Source: Odobenus rosmarus divergens
Taxonomy: Eukaryota; Chordata; Mammalia; Carnivora; Odobenidae
Direction: 5' to 3'
NCBI RefSeq assembly: GCF_000321225.1
Contig: NW_004450383.1
Coordinates: forward strand, 705,580 to 769,579
Length of the DNA: 64,000 nucleotides
A program made the translations under genes and the position numbers. Under the pieces are notes generated by a model. That model was not told the DNA's origin and made no database searches. It worked only from the letters and a program-made list of their open reading frames with translations. How positions within the stretch are numbered: the stretch's first letter is position 1; every line of letters begins with the position of its first letter. Shown piece by piece: positions 10,840 through 23,169 of this stretch.

Positions 10840-12090
10840 TTTGTTATTTCAAGAAATAAATTTTGAGTACTTACTATGCACCAGCTAGTGTACCAAGTGC
10901 TGCAACATAGTAGTGATCAAAACAGAAAAATAAATAAATAATAAATAGATAAATAAATAAGTAAAAGAAACAGACTACGAGAACATGAAAAGCACTAGGA
11001 AATTACAAGTAGTAAATTGAGATAGAAAGTTTGTGGGATATAGTTTTAGTAATAAACATAGTGGCCAGGGAAAACCTGACAGAGATGGTAGCATACAAGT
11101 AAGGCCTCAAAGTGGGTGAGTAACATAAGCATTCTAAACATCTGAGGGAAGAACTTTCTAAGCAGAACAGAAAATGTCAATTCCCTCTGGCAAGAGTATG
11201 CCTACAATATTGGAAGAACACCCAAAACGCCAATGTGGCTGGAGTAGAGGGAACAAGATGACGAAGTAGTGGGAGATGACATTATGGGCAAGATGGGAAC
11301 CAAACTGAAGTATTAAGTAGGTCACTGCAATACTTTTGGCTCTTATTCAGAGTGACATGCTCTGTTAGTTTCCTGGGGTTACCATAACAAAGTGCCACAA
11401 ACTGGGTGGATTAAAAAACAGAAATTTATCCTGTCACAGTTCAGGAGATGAGAAGTTCAAGATCAAGGTGTCAGCAGGACCATGCTCTCTCTGAAGGAGC
11501 TAGAGGAGGATTCCTTCTTTGGCTTTTTCTAACTTCTGGTAGTGACTATCAATCCTTGGTGTTCATTGACTTACATATGAATCACTTCAGTCTCTGCCTC
11601 TGTCATCAATGGCATTCTCCCTGTGTGTCTCCCTCTCTTCTTATAAGATCACCAGTCATATTGGTCATACTCCAATATGACCCCATATTGTGTAATTACA
11701 TCTGTTTCCAAGTAAGTTCACTTTCTGAAGTACTGGAGGGTTAGGACTTCAGCATTATCTTCCTGGGGACACAATTCAATTCAAAACACATGGGGAAGCA
11801 GCGAGTTTTTATACATAACTTACTTGATCAGACTTAGATTTCTAAAACATCTTTTGGCAGGTATGTTTAAAGACCAGAGGAGGCAAGTTTGGAAGCAAGG
11901 AAACCAATGAGTAGGTGATGATAGATGATTGGATTAGTAGAGGTATGGGAAGTGGTGAAATTTAGATATATTTCAAAGGCAGAGCTGACAGGGTTTACTA
12001 CTAGTTTTATTGTAAATTTGAAGGAGAGCAGTATATATAATTCCAAAATTTTTGACCCGGGCACATGGAATTATTGATGGAGGAGAAAAT
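10840..12090 (+). repeat. Old interspersed repeat interrupted by an MLT1 LTR
   Basis: Left part: ttgagtacttactatgcacc, then 'gtagtgatcaaaacag', then 'ggccagggaaaacctgacag' and 'aatgtggctggagtagaggg'. Right part, after the LTR at 11363-11790: 'aggaggcaagtttggaagca' and 'agagctgacagggtttacta'. The two halves are collinear parts of one long ancient mammalian repeat. I do not name the family. Confidence 0.5.
11363..11790 (-). mobile_element. MLT1-type MaLR LTR, antisense
   Basis: The plus strand begins tgttagtttcctggggttac and runs through aacagaaatttatcctgtca to the terminal acacaattcaattcaaaaca, the reverse complement of a standard MLT1 LTR from end to end. It splits the older repeat on either side. 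The 98-codon plus frame 11448-11744 lies wholly inside it. Confidence 0.85.
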
Positions 12091-12254
12091 TTTAAAATAG
12101 AATCTACAAGGATAACATGAGGAGTTAGATTGAACATCATAAATTTGAGCTATGCTTTAAACACGTTGCCCAAAAAGTCCTGGATTATTTCCATGTCTGT
12201 GTCCTGCAAGTCTCCTGATATTTTATATTTTAACAAAAATATACTGATTAATAC

Positions 12255-12670
12255 TGTGTTTATTGTGGTTGCTGTAACAAATTACCAGAAACTGAGTGGA
12301 TTAAACCAACAGAAATTTACTTTCTTAAAGTTCTGGTGTTGGTTCCTTCTGAAAGTTCTGAGGAAGAAATTCCTTCCATACCTCTGTTCTAGTTTCTGGG
12401 GTGGCCAGCAATCCTTGATGTTTCTTGGCTTGCACACACATCACTTCAATCTCTGCCTCTGTCTTCACATCACCACCTTCTCTGTGTCCTTTCCCTTTCC
12501 CTTTCCTTATAAGAACACTTAATGGATTCAGAGCCTGCCCTAATTCAATATCTCATCTTAAGATCTTTAATTATACCTACAAAGACGCTGTTTCTGAATA
12601 AGTTTGCATTCACAGGTTCTAAGTGTACATATTTTCTTGTGGAGGAGGGTCACCATTTAACTCATTGCAA
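12255..12670 (-). mobile_element. MLT1-type MaLR LTR, antisense, second copy
   Basis: Same order as the copy at 11363: gttgctgtaacaaattacca, ccaacagaaatttactttct, atcacttcaatctctgcctc, ccttataagaacactta, and a decayed distal end near 12660. More diverged than the first copy. The 130-codon plus frame 12130-12522 overlaps it and is not a gene. Confidence 0.8.
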
Positions 12671-13327
12671 GTAGTTACATTAAAATAAACCAGTTTGGCT
12701 TTGGTAGACTTTCACTTTGTTCTCGCAACTTCTGTCAGTGTTTTTGTTTAGTAGTGTGGGAGACATGAAGGATGGCTAGAATTATCACTTTAATATGTAG
12801 TTAAATTTGAGAAAAGACCAGAAAAAACTTGTCATTCTTTTTTACCTTTCCAGTTACATATGGCTGACATTTCCCTTTCAAGAACTGTATGCAAGACCCT
12901 TAATGATAAAATCAAATTTACATAGATGGCAGGAACTAACTTTCTCTGGTCTGATGGTAGTAGGAAAGGTATTCAATACTGGATGTACTATGGTCCGATT
13001 ATGCCTGTAAGATGCACAAAATCCAAGTTAGTAGAAACTGTAGACAAATATAAGCTAGATGTATGTGAAATATGTATAGGAAATCACTGAGAAGTGTATA
13101 GCCAGTAATCTGAATACCTTTGTAAGCGTAGTTTTTTTATTTAATATATGGTAAGTGTAAAAAGTATTTATTCATTTTATTTAAATGAAATAAGTCCTTT
13201 AATAGCAACAAACTCAAGTAATGAAAGTGATTATTTAATTAAAAATTTAATACTGAATTTATTTTTAAGAAAGTTGATTTTCAACATGTTCTTGCACAAT
13301 ATGTTAAAGTTTTTCTCATCTGCTATA
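12671..13327. other. Unassigned sequence
   Basis: No supported gene or repeat. Confidence 0.4.
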
Positions 13328-13331
13328 TGGG

Positions 13332-13706
13332 TGCTATAGACTAAACTCTGTTCCCCTCCCCCAAAATTTATATGCTAAAACTCTAACCCCTAATGTGATT
13401 GTATTTGGAGATAGATCCTTCAGGAAGGTAAATGAGGCTAAATGAGGTCTTAATCCTAAAGGATTGGTGACTTTTTAAGAAGAGGAAGCGAGATTTCTCT
13501 TCCTCCACGTGGGCACACAGAGAAAAGTCCATGTGAAGGCAAAGCAAGAAGGGGCCCTCTATGAGCCAGAAAAAGAGTCCTCACCACAAATCAACAATGC
13601 TGGTGCTCTGATCTTGGACTTCCCAGCCTCCAGAACTGTGACAAATAAATTTCTGTTGTTTAAGCAATGCAGTCTATGGTACTTTGTTATGGCAGAGACA
13701 GTGGGC
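13332..13706 (+). mobile_element. MaLR LTR (MST/MLT1-like), sense
   Basis: Starts tgctatagactaaactctgt, contains ttggacttcccagcctccag and cagaactgtgacaaataaat, with the LTR polyadenylation signal AATAAA at 13644-13649, and ends near gtactttgttatggcag. The 88-codon frame 13509-13775 is LTR-derived. The AATAAA could still act as a polyA site if transcribed, which I cannot test. Confidence 0.85.
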
Positions 13707-13924
13707 CAAAGTGATTCCACTGACTACATAAAAATCAGAGGCAAAAATCTAGTCCAAACATTCATAGTTATTTAGCAAGATTTCACTCAATGATAAACTG
13801 CAGAAGCTGTGTTTAATAACTTTCTGAAGTTTGGCTTTTCATTTAAGTAAAATTTCTTTTAAAATAATTTTGCTTCATTTTGGATTTTGAGTTTTCCTGT
13901 GCTCACATGAAAAGTGAAGTGACA

Positions 13925-14126
13925 GGCGCCTGGGTGGCTCAGTCGTTAAACGTCTGCCTTCGGCTCAGGTCGTGATCCCAGGGTCCTGGGATCGAGTCGC
14001 ACACACATCAGGCTCCCTGCTCGGCGGGAAGACTGCTTCCCTCTCTCCCACTCCCCCTGCTTGTGTTCCTGCTCTTGCTCTCTTTCTGTCAAATAAATAA
14101 ATAAATAAATAAATCTTAAAAAAAAA
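13925..14126 (+). mobile_element. CAN-SINE with perfect 16-bp TSD
   Basis: Direct repeats gaaaagtgaagtgaca at 13909-13924 and 14127-14142 bracket a copy with intact head and (AAAT)n tail. A cacacacatca insertion-like stretch sits after the B-box. It pairs in inverted orientation with the SINE at 14692. Confidence 0.96.
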
Positions 14127-14142
14127 GAAAAGTGAAGTGACA

Positions 14143-14671
14143 GCTCCACTGCCAAAAGTTCTTCAGAGTTACAGTTTTGCCAGTTTTTTGTCAAAATTGC
14201 TCAATGTTCAAATAAAAAAATTCCAATAATGGCTTAATATTTTTATTCAAATTCATGAAATAAAAGTAAATATTTTGAATATTTATAGTAATCAGGTGAA
14301 ATATCTGACAAAACTGTTTATTATAAATTGAACTAAATGGTTCAATATTTAAGGTGAATGAAGTGGTATTTGGAAAATAAATTTTGTTGCAGAAAAGTTA
14401 TGAGGTAAAAACTGAAAAGTTATCAAAAAATTTGGAGTCGAATGCATATACATATGCATACTATATATTACATAGTAAGAATGACTGAAATTTAATTTTT
14501 TTTGGTGACAACACTGTTACTGAATACAAAAATATTTTCAAGTATAGAAATCCTTTCTCTTTTTGTTGCCCATGTAGAAATATTTGAGCCTTTAAAGAAT
14601 CACTTTGTAAATGAATCTGCCCTTTAATAGTATTGAAAGATTTTATAAAGGAGTCTTCTAAATTTTGTGTG
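14143..14671. other. Unassigned AT-rich sequence
   Basis: No supported feature. Confidence 0.5.
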
Positions 14672-14691
14672 TATTTTATTCCCTTATTTTT

Positions 14692-14883
14692 TTTTAAAGA
14701 TTTTATTTATTTATTTGACAGAGAGAGACACAGCGAGAGAGGGAACACAGCAGGGGGAGTGGGAGAGGGAGAAGCAGGCTTCCCGCAGAGCAGGGAGCCC
14801 GACGCGGGGCTCGATCTCAGGACACTGGGATCATAACCTGAGCCGAAGGCAGACGCTTAATGACTGAGCCACCCAGGTACCTC
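14692..14883 (-). mobile_element. CAN-SINE, minus strand, 20-bp TSD
   Basis: The plus strand starts with the T-rich tail and ends with gactgagccacccaggtacc, the complement of the SINE head. Direct repeats tattttattcccttattttt at 14672-14691 and 14884-14903 are perfect over 20 bp, the longest duplication in this window. Frames at 14633-14867 are SINE read through. Confidence 0.97.
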
Positions 14884-14903
14884 TATTTTATTCCCTTATT
14901 TTT

Positions 14904-15829
14904 AGCACTCTTTTATTTTCCCAGTTCTGATAATAATTTATATGAACACTAACTGTGGACATCTAATTGCACATTTCAGGAATGCAGTTGGATGGGTGTG
15001 TACAGAATGCAGGAGGGGTCTAGGCCAGATATGTAATTTGGAAGTCAACAGTATACAGATGGAAATTTTAAAGCCATGTCAAGCCTTTTTCTTTTACTCT
15101 GAAAAGAATAAACAAATAAGATATCTTTTATAAGTAAAATCATAATCCTCATTTTAAGAGTGTATTAAAAACTGTCCTTCAAACTGAGTGTCATAACATT
15201 GCTTTCAGGACTTTTGTGTATTACAGAATCTTGTTTTTTTTTGTTTTGTTTTGTTTTGTTTTCATAGTAGAATATTGCCTAACTTAGATAAATAGTTTTG
15301 TGAACACAGACACAAATATCTAGCACAATAAAATTACATAACTCATTCATTTTATATTTTTCAATACTTAATGGGAATTATCATTAGGAGTAGCAATTGC
15401 CTACATTATTTTTATGATTGCATTCTCCAAACACTTTAAAATAGTTGCTAATAGTATTAACTTAAGTTCTGTATTTTATTGCGAGAAAAATGCTGAACAA
15501 AAAAGCAGTTTATACCTACATTTCCTACCACTTGCAGTTGGGGAGAACCTCTCTATCTCGTTGTTCTGCCAGAAACTCCAAAATCAAATGTATAAAAGTT
15601 AAGCACAGTTTCTTACCCCTTGTAATTCCCCAAATCTTCTTCTATTTTCTACTTCTACTTTGGAGTCACCAGTTAGTTTACATTTTAAACTCACTTTCAT
15701 TTTCTTCATTTTGTTTTCTAACTGACCAGCTTTCCAACCATACTGACTGTAACTTCTGCCATGCTCTCACAGCCAACTCTCCACTTCTGATATCCATTTA
15801 ATGTACTGAATGATTAAAATATGTTCCTC
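14904..15829. other. Unassigned sequence with a short (GTTTT)n tract
   Basis: A (GTTTT)n run is at about 15231-15261. The 103-codon frame 15490-15801 has no recognisable domain and lies in AT-rich sequence just before an L2 fragment, so I do not call it a gene. Confidence 0.45.
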
Positions 15830-16330
15830 ACTAATATCTCTGCTTCTGACCTCTCCTACCTCTAAAAACTCCTTACATCATATCAGCCTAATCTTTCTAA
15901 AGAAGGTCTCTAAACGTGTCACCCTCTGCCTAGTAGCATTTACAACCTTTCTTACGGTTATTGGAGAAATTCATATTCCTTAAACTCACGATTGAATCCC
16001 ATCTTACTTTCTAAACTTACCTTCCACTTTTCTATTTTACACAGTATAGTCTAACCAAACTGAACCACTCACTCTTTTGCCACATATAATATGCATTTTC
16101 TCTCTTCAGTTCCCTTTCTGAAATTATTTCTTTTGCCCAATTCTTCCTTCTTTCACTTCTGCATATCAAAATGTATGTAATTAAATGTCACCTGGCCTCA
16201 TCAGTTTGTGTGTAAAACTGAGCTGCTGAACTATCTTTGTACTTAGGCCCACCTTTCTCTATTTACCTCCCTCCCAGTATTTTATTTCAGGTTTGAAGAG
16301 AGACCCTTCCCTAGACTCCCTGCAATGATA
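15830..16330 (+). mobile_element. L2 LINE fragment (probable)
   Basis: Segments such as tttctaaagaaggtctctaa, ctgaaccactcactcttttg and taaatgtcacctggcctcat follow the L2 3' order. Diverged, boundaries approximate. Confidence 0.5.
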
Positions 16331-17704
16331 GTCAAAAAGTGAAAGTTTTAATAAAATCAGAGATAACAAATTGACTTTCTAACATAGAAGATAAGATGTA
16401 ACTGCTTCTAATTATGGTTACTTTTAGATCCAGTCCCACATTTCAAAATGTTCAGGAAATGGCCCTCCCAGCCTAGCTCTTGGTCTGCCTCTATGGCTAA
16501 AGTCAGCTTATCTTTTCTTAGAGGGAATGCCCTTAGACACGTCTACACTGCTCAGAGTGTGGTTGCGAAAATTTTGCAGGACAGAGAAAGGCATGGCATG
16601 CCCCTCCTCTAAGTCAAAGTATGTCTCCTGAAGCCTCATTTTCTGTCTTCAGATCTATCTTAAGACAAATGAAAAATCAGAATATCTGCTTCTTTTAAGA
16701 GAGATCTGCAGGGTGGTCTTGCCTTACAGCCTTGAAAGTTATAACCTCCTGAAAGTACATTATTCTATTTTTGCAAAAATTAGATTGGTCAGCCATGTAA
16801 AAAATATCAGATGTAGGACAACATTGTTATAGTCTGAGCAGAACTTTTGCAATTATCAGACTCTTCCATTTGTTAACTTTATATAAATGAGATTTGAGTA
16901 TTTCATGAAGTCTTTCTGCAGTCTTCCAGCTCTGTACTCATCATAGGATGCTATACACACACACATACATGGACACACAAACTTTTCACACAATCCAGTC
17001 ATAAAGAACAAGCATAACAGAGATTAAATTCATGCTTAAAAAGGATGCTTTTCACTAGGAGAAATATGATCTGTAGAAATGCAACTTTTCTTATAGTAAA
17101 AGTGGTCTCTTAAATGGTCACAGAGAAAATAAAGATCTCTTGGCTTCATAGAACTTCATATAATTATAAAACCATATTAGATTGTTGCTTTTCTGCACAT
17201 CTTATGAAAAAGAAAGCTATTTGGCTTACTTAAATTATTATACTTTTTGTTTCTCTATTTTGTAACTTTCTTGCTATGGTCATGAGGTCCTTAAGACTAC
17301 AATATAGAAGTTCCAACTCAAAGGACCAAGTCTTTCCTCAACTGCTTAAAAACTTAGTGAAAAGGAAGATTTCCTGTTCTTGTGGCTGAGAAAGGCAGCC
17401 TATTTTGAGTATGATATGAAGAGGTCTTTACTTACATATCTAGAGGTTGATTCCAGGTGAATGAGGCCAGAAGACAGTGAAAGAACTACATCTTTTTTTC
17501 TTTTTCTATAACAAGATGTTAAAATTTTATAACAAGACATGACATACCAAAGGTAGGTGACACTCACTGCAAAATGCATAATTTACTAAGGAAATGAATA
17601 ATGACATATTCCATGACAGTTGAACCTCACAGTCAGAACAAGGTTATAAAAGAAGCCAGGATACATATTTTGAAGAAAGAATTTAGTCAAATTATTTTAA
17701 GAGA
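16331..17704. other. Unassigned sequence
   Basis: Contains a short CA-rich tract near 16952-16980 but no gene or repeat I can support. The region 16430-16740 is somewhat richer in G+C. Confidence 0.4.
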
Positions 17705-18495
17705 AAATGTAGTATATGGTATTTCCAAAGATGGCTGCAATATTATCTCCCTTCCCAAATGTACATTAAGTACATTGACACTCTCCATGTAGAGGTAAAG
17801 TTTAACTCTCTTTGAATCCGGGTAGTACTCTGACTCACTTGTAACCAGTAGAAGTGGCAAAAGTGACACTACATGTTTCCTGAGGCTCTGCCGTAAAAGA
17901 TAAGGAAGCTTCCATCTTTTTACCTGGGATACACATTTTGGAACCTAAACCACAATGTATAAGATCCATCTATCCTGAGGCCACCAGAAGAGGCCAAATT
18001 AGGTGTCTGTCCAAAAGCTTCAGTTGTGATCCCAATCAAAAGCCCACATCAACTTGCAGATGACCCCATATCCTAATGATCAAGTCACCTCCCAACTTCA
18101 AGTGTTTCCAGGATGAGGCTCAGATATCACAGAGCAAAAAAAGTCATCCCTATTATGCTATGTCTGAATTCCTGACCCAGAGAATCTTTCAGCACAATAG
18201 AATTAATTTTTACACCACCAAGTTTTTTATTTTATTTTATTTTATTTTATTTTTTAAAGATTTTATTTATTTGACAGAGACACAGCAAGAGAGGGAACAC
18301 AAGCAGGGGGAGTGGGAGAGGGAGAAGCAGGCTTCCCACCGAGCAGGGACCCCAATGCGGGGCTCGATCCCAGGATCCTGGGACCATGACCCAAGCTGAA
18401 GGCAGACACTTAACGACTGAGCCACTCAGGTGCCCCTTGCCACCAAGTTTTAAAATGGTTTGTTACCCACCAATAGCAACTGGTACAGAGCACTA
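17705..18495 (+). mobile_element. ERVL/MaLR-type LTR, split by a SINE (probable)
   Basis: The plus strand runs through caagtcacctcccaacttca, then a tgctatgtctgaattcctga segment, and ends with the ccaccaagttttaaaatggt and ttgttacccaccaatagcaa motifs typical of the distal end of old MLT1-like LTRs. The SINE at 18227-18440 interrupts it. Family assignment is tentative. Confidence 0.5.
18227..18440 (-). mobile_element. CAN-SINE, minus strand, inside an LTR
   Basis: A (TTTTA)n tail on the left and gagccactcaggtgcccc on the right show the antisense orientation. Direct repeats caccaagtttt at 18216-18226 and 18441-18451 are perfect over 11 bp. The 107-codon frame 18076-18399 is LTR plus SINE. Confidence 0.94.
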
Positions 18496-19900
18496 TACTG
18501 TGAGTATAAATGGGAGAGGTGGAGAGTCCCTGAAGAGTCACCTGAGACCTGAAGTCTTCCTACAGCCCAATATACATTCTTTGTAGTTGGAGAACCCCAG
18601 GACTGACACTTAATGCAGTCAAAGTGGTTATGGCAGACTAAAAGGGAGAAACCAGAGAGCTGTAATAGACAATGAACATTTCCACCAATGACAAGGAATA
18701 TATGACCGTTTCCTATGAACCAGAGGTAGGCAAAGTGGAAGAGACATCTGGCATAGGACCTTTTCAATGTCCTATCAAAGAAGACAGCCCAAGAAAATGA
18801 GGGAACTTTACTGCTAATGCCTGAGTGTGGAGCTGAGATAAAAGTATCTAGCTGAAGGAGAGGTACCTCGAGGGATCTTTGGTTAGAAGAGCCCAGCAAG
18901 GGATTTTTGAAGAACCTTGAAAATTGTGCAGGATAGAAGGAGTTTTAAGTATCTGCAACATTTGAATAGTTAGAAGCCAGCTTACAATAGCACAAGCCAA
19001 GAAATTTCTTGTTCTCTCTTTCCTTGACTTTCTTCCAAAATTGCAGTTATGGTTAGGGAAGAGATTAGAAGAAAAAGTAAAAAGGGAAAAACAAAAGCAA
19101 ATAAAAAAAAACAAAACAAAACAGAACAGACCTTTTACAAAAAAGGAGAATGTGATTTAGTAGTGTCTGTATATTTAACCCCTAGTAACTGGCTGGGAGG
19201 CAGAGAATACGATCCCAGGCACAGATGTGCAGACGTGGTTGTCAGTTAGTGGAAGTCCTCTTCAGATTTCCACCCTATTTTCTCAATGAAATATTTACTA
19301 GGAACATCACCAGGAATGGAGGTGGAGGAGAATATACAGGTTTGAGGAGAAAGGAGGAGTTATAAAATAATCATCAGGAAGAGTGATTGAACTAGTAACT
19401 GTCTAGTGAAGAGAATTAATAATTCATTTGAAGTTGGTGTCAAGAATTTAATGTGATTAAGACTCAGTGTAGTTATCTATTACTCATGAGCCACGTTCAG
19501 TTGTTGGATGGGCACACAGAATAAGTAAACAGTTGGATTTAACCAGCCTTGAGGTTTTACCAGATGAGGGTGTTGAATAGTAATACAAAAGGGAGTGATA
19601 CTAATCGGTACCTTAAAATTCAAGTTGCGTAAGGAGAAAAGTGAGGCACGGTGAAGAAAAGTAGAAGATGAGTAGGATCAAAGCTGGAGGTTCTGAGCCA
19701 TTGGAGTAGGGATAGGATAGGAAATGAGTTAGAAAGATAGCAGATAATTGCTATCTTTATTTTTATTTTTTTACTTGCTATCTTAAGTTTAAAATATATT
19801 GGCCAATTATTAGATTAAGTTTGTATTGTACAGAATTGGGTATTATTTATTTTATAGAAATAATGACTAGAATATTAAATAAATTAGAAGGGCCAAGGAT
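18496..19900. other. Unassigned sequence
   Basis: No recognised repeat. The 149-codon minus frame 18450-18899 begins in the LTR tail and shows no domain, signal peptide or codon pattern that I can defend; adjacent 88- and 66-codon frames are the same. Confidence 0.45.
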
Positions 19901-21422
19901 ATATCATTGAGTTCTTTCTATCCTGTATGTCATATATATCTCAATTATGCTAATTATGGAGGCATTCAGAAAGAAATTCTTACAACTAAAAGATTTTACA
20001 AATTTTTGCTGCACTCAAAAGATACTACAATTTTTCTGTTTTTAATGAAAAAGTTTGTTCTAGTCAACCTACCATATTAATATAGAAATTTTAAATGAGC
20101 CAACACAATGTTCTGAATGTCAAACTATTCTGACAGGCATTAGGAGGGCTAGTAATTATGATATTTTGGAATTTTTGAAAAATCCACTTTGTTACTTAAT
20201 TGTAATGAATACATATCTTTTTTCCCAACACACATGCATATTCTGACACACTTATTAACATTTTAAAAAGATGAGATACAATCAGATAGGAAATGAATGT
20301 GCAGAATTGCATTCCCTCCTCTCAATATGAATTACAACCTAATTTTTAAAACAATATATATGCCATTTAGTATTCTATATATCCTTACTTTTCTAATTTT
20401 CCTTTTTAAAGGATTTAATTTATTCACCAAAGCCTGCAATTTTCAGATTATTTATAGATACAGAGGCCATTAAGCCTTGTTGCGTAAATGGTAAATAATG
20501 ACACCATGAAAATAATCTTTTAATATTACTTTATGAATATGTATGGTGTTATTGTAATATTCATTTCTCAAAACTTATTATAAATAGGATAAGTACAAAT
20601 AAAACAAGCAGTAGGTACTCCAATCATATTGGTTATATACATAAATTTTATATGAATAATTTATATAAAAACCCTAAAAAATTGAAATTTTCTGCTGGTT
20701 CTTCAGATTAGCACTTTTTTTTTTAATTTTAGAAAGTTCTCTTTGCTTCTAAGTAATAGAAAAGCACAAGAAGACATATTGTAGTAAAGGTGACAGATGC
20801 CAGCTAAAAATTCAACTTCTTTGTCTACAATTTGCAGGAATAATTTTGAAAAATTAAAAACAAAAACAATAACAAGCTAAATCCACTACCTGCTAAATTT
20901 TATACTTCAAATGTGGAACTAATTAAGTAAGCATTTTATTTTTATCTTTGTCTTCATTATTAGCTTTGAATCCCACTATATTTGGGGATTTAAAAGTGTT
21001 TTGATTGTCAAAGGTATTACAATTTGAAAAAGCTGGATGAATCATGGAAGTCAATTCTTATAATTTTCATTCATAATTTTTTTCTCAAAGCAGTTCATAA
21101 TTATAATTATTAGATATCGACTGTAAATGCCCTACATATCAATAATAATGATATGATTTTAAATTTGCCCCAAAGCATGGTGTGTGAATTTAAATTGCCC
21201 AACTCCAGTAGATAGGAATTCTTTTAAGAGGAGACAATTCGCATGCATTTCTATCTACCTTTGGTGGTTTACATAGATTAAAGTATGTTTATTTTGGTAG
21301 AAATCAATTAAATCTTATGACCAATTAATGGGGTAGCCTCCATGAAAGAGTCTTATACTCTGTTTTAGGTAAGTAATATAAAAAGCTACTACAACAAAGG
21401 AAATAGTGGAATAGGTGTTAAG
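19901..21422. other. Repeat-poor AT-rich block
   Basis: About 1.5 kb with no transposable element I can recognise, unusual for this window. It has no coding potential. Long unbroken unique sequence of this kind can mark conserved non-coding DNA, but conservation cannot be judged from one sequence. Confidence 0.4.
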
Positions 21423-21436
21423 ATTATTACTTTACA

Positions 21437-21670
21437 GGGGTGCCTGGGTAGCTCAGTTGGTTAAGCATCTGACTCTTGATTTCAGCTCAGGCCTCGATCT
21501 CATGAATGTGGAATCAAGCCCCAAGTTGGGCTCCACACTCATTGCATAGTCTGCTTGAGATTCTCTCTCTCTCCCTCTTCCTCTGACCCCAGCCCCTGCT
21601 TGTGCAGTGTCTCCCAAATAAATAAATAAATAAATAAAAATAAATAAATATATTTTAAAAAATAAATAAA
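21437..21670 (+). mobile_element. CAN-SINE, older subfamily
   Basis: The copy has ggttaagcatctgactcttg and atttcagctcagg in place of the cgtctgccttcggctcagg of the other copies, and a different CT-rich middle, so it belongs to another subfamily. Perfect 14-bp direct repeats attattactttaca lie at 21423-21436 and 21671-21684. Long (AAAT)n tail. Confidence 0.95.
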
Positions 21671-21954
21671 ATTATTACTTTACATAAGGAAAACCTCTTC
21701 ATAAAACAATTGGTATCACTTTTTCTGAAAATAAAGGAGTACTAGATATTTTAAAAAATATGTACCTTTAAAAAAATATATGTACCTTTAAATTTTTTTT
21801 CTCAGGACAGTTCTATGCTTTAATATCTGTTTCAAAGGAAAATATTTAATTTTTGGAATTTCAGACCCAGTGGAAAGATGAAAATCAACAACAACAATAA
21901 CAACAAAGCTGTTAAAAAGACATGTTTGAGTAAATGGTAAATGTAGTGAGAGAA

Positions 21955-22120
21955 GAGTGCTAACCCAAGCAAATCTGATTTTAATCTTGGGCTCCAGCAT
22001 TTACTTGCTTTGTAAGTTTGAAAAGTTGCTTACTCTTTATGGGACTCTTAATTTCTCATTTGCAAGGTGAACATACTACCTAACTCAAGGGTTGTTTTGG
22101 ACACCAGAAGAAAACTACAA
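21955..22120 (+). mobile_element. MIR SINE
   Basis: The order 'gggctccagcatttacttgc', 'tttgtaagtttgaaaagttg', 'ctcatttgcaaggtgaacat' and 'ctaactcaagggttgttttg' follows the MIR core in sense orientation. Old and diverged. Confidence 0.7.
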
Positions 22121-22585
22121 AGTGGGTATGGCAGAGTCCTCACATATAGAAGTCAGTCTGTGGTTGCTAGTGGTTTCCATTTGCAGTGCATCTGAAGTCC
22201 TCTCATAGATGTAGCTTCCTGTTTACTACTTCTTACCTTGATTTCATACTACAGAGTAGGATGGACCATGTCTTAAAGGCTAAGAAGCAGCCAGAAGATA
22301 TTCTATCCCTTTACTAAGAAAGGCAGTGGCAATCTGACTACATGAGCCCATTTGGGTATCATTATTACTCAATTAATATAAAATTAATATTCTAGAAAGG
22401 TTAAGAAAGTGGCCTTAATGGTGACAATTCTGGAAATAATAGGAAAATTAGTATGGTAGACATGATAAAACCTTCAAATGAGAGCAGAGACAGTTTCCTG
22501 TCCTTTCTGTATAACATTAATTGTTTTGTATTATGGCTTCATTACTGTAACACTTTATAATTTCTTTCCAAAAAAAAAAAAAAAA

Positions 22586-22745
22586 GTTGTATTATCCTTA
22601 TTTATGAATGGGGAAAAAAAGTTAAGAAAGATAAAGTCATTTACCAAGTTTTTTAAACTAGTAATTGGTGGACAGATCCCAAGCTATCTGATTTTGGGGG
22701 CTATGTTCTTAAGCTATCTTGGTCTTTATATATTAAGTATATCTC
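22586..22745 (-). mobile_element. MIR SINE, antisense
   Basis: tatccttatttatgaatggg, then 'gttaagaaagataaagtcat' and 'taattggtggacagatccc' match the MIR core read from the opposite strand. It faces the MIR at 21955. Confidence 0.65.
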
Positions 22746-23098
22746 TATGTCACCCATTATTCATAAACAAAGGCTTTCTGTACAGAAATGTTTGAAGAAA
22801 GCTCATCAATGAGGTTGACCATTAGCAAAGCAGTAAAACAGGAAGGATTTTTTTTTTTAATTTTCTATTTCACTTCCCTTTCATTGTATTTTTAAATAGG
22901 AAGTAGATTTTCATAAAGAGAAGTTATCTATAAACTTCAAACACTGAAAATTTGATTATTGCCTGAACTATTTCTGTGAATATTAATCTGACTTACGTAA
23001 AGATGTATAAAGACTTCATGCAGTCATGTTTCTAAAAAATATAAACAATTCTGTATAGAGAATGTATTGCAGGTTTTATTCCAGTTTTCTGGTTTTTT

Positions 23099-23166
23099 TG
23101 TTTTATTTTTAACATCTTTATTGCGATATAATTCATATAACATGCAACTCACTCATTTAAAGTATT
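23099..23166 (-). mobile_element. Antisense L1M 3' terminus
   Basis: taacatctttattgcgatat followed by aattcatataacatgcaact and ctcatttaaagt is the reverse complement of the typical L1M 3' end. Only about 70 bp remains. Confidence 0.65.
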
Positions 23167-23169
23167 CCG

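Noticed and set aside
11448..11744. 98-codon frame as a small gene
   Set aside because: Fully inside an antisense MLT1 LTR. The same applies to 12130-12522 (130 codons).
13509..13775. 88-codon frame as a gene
   Set aside because: Within a MaLR LTR and its flank; no domain and no support for splicing.
14633..14867. Frames with FFKDFIYLFDRERHSER-type translation
   Set aside because: This peptide pattern is the carnivore SINE read in translation and recurs wherever a SINE occurs (for example 1647, 2352, 8661, 18076, 52165).
18450..18899. 149-codon minus-strand frame
   Set aside because: Begins in an LTR tail, no recognisable domain, no start context or partner exon. Length alone is not enough.
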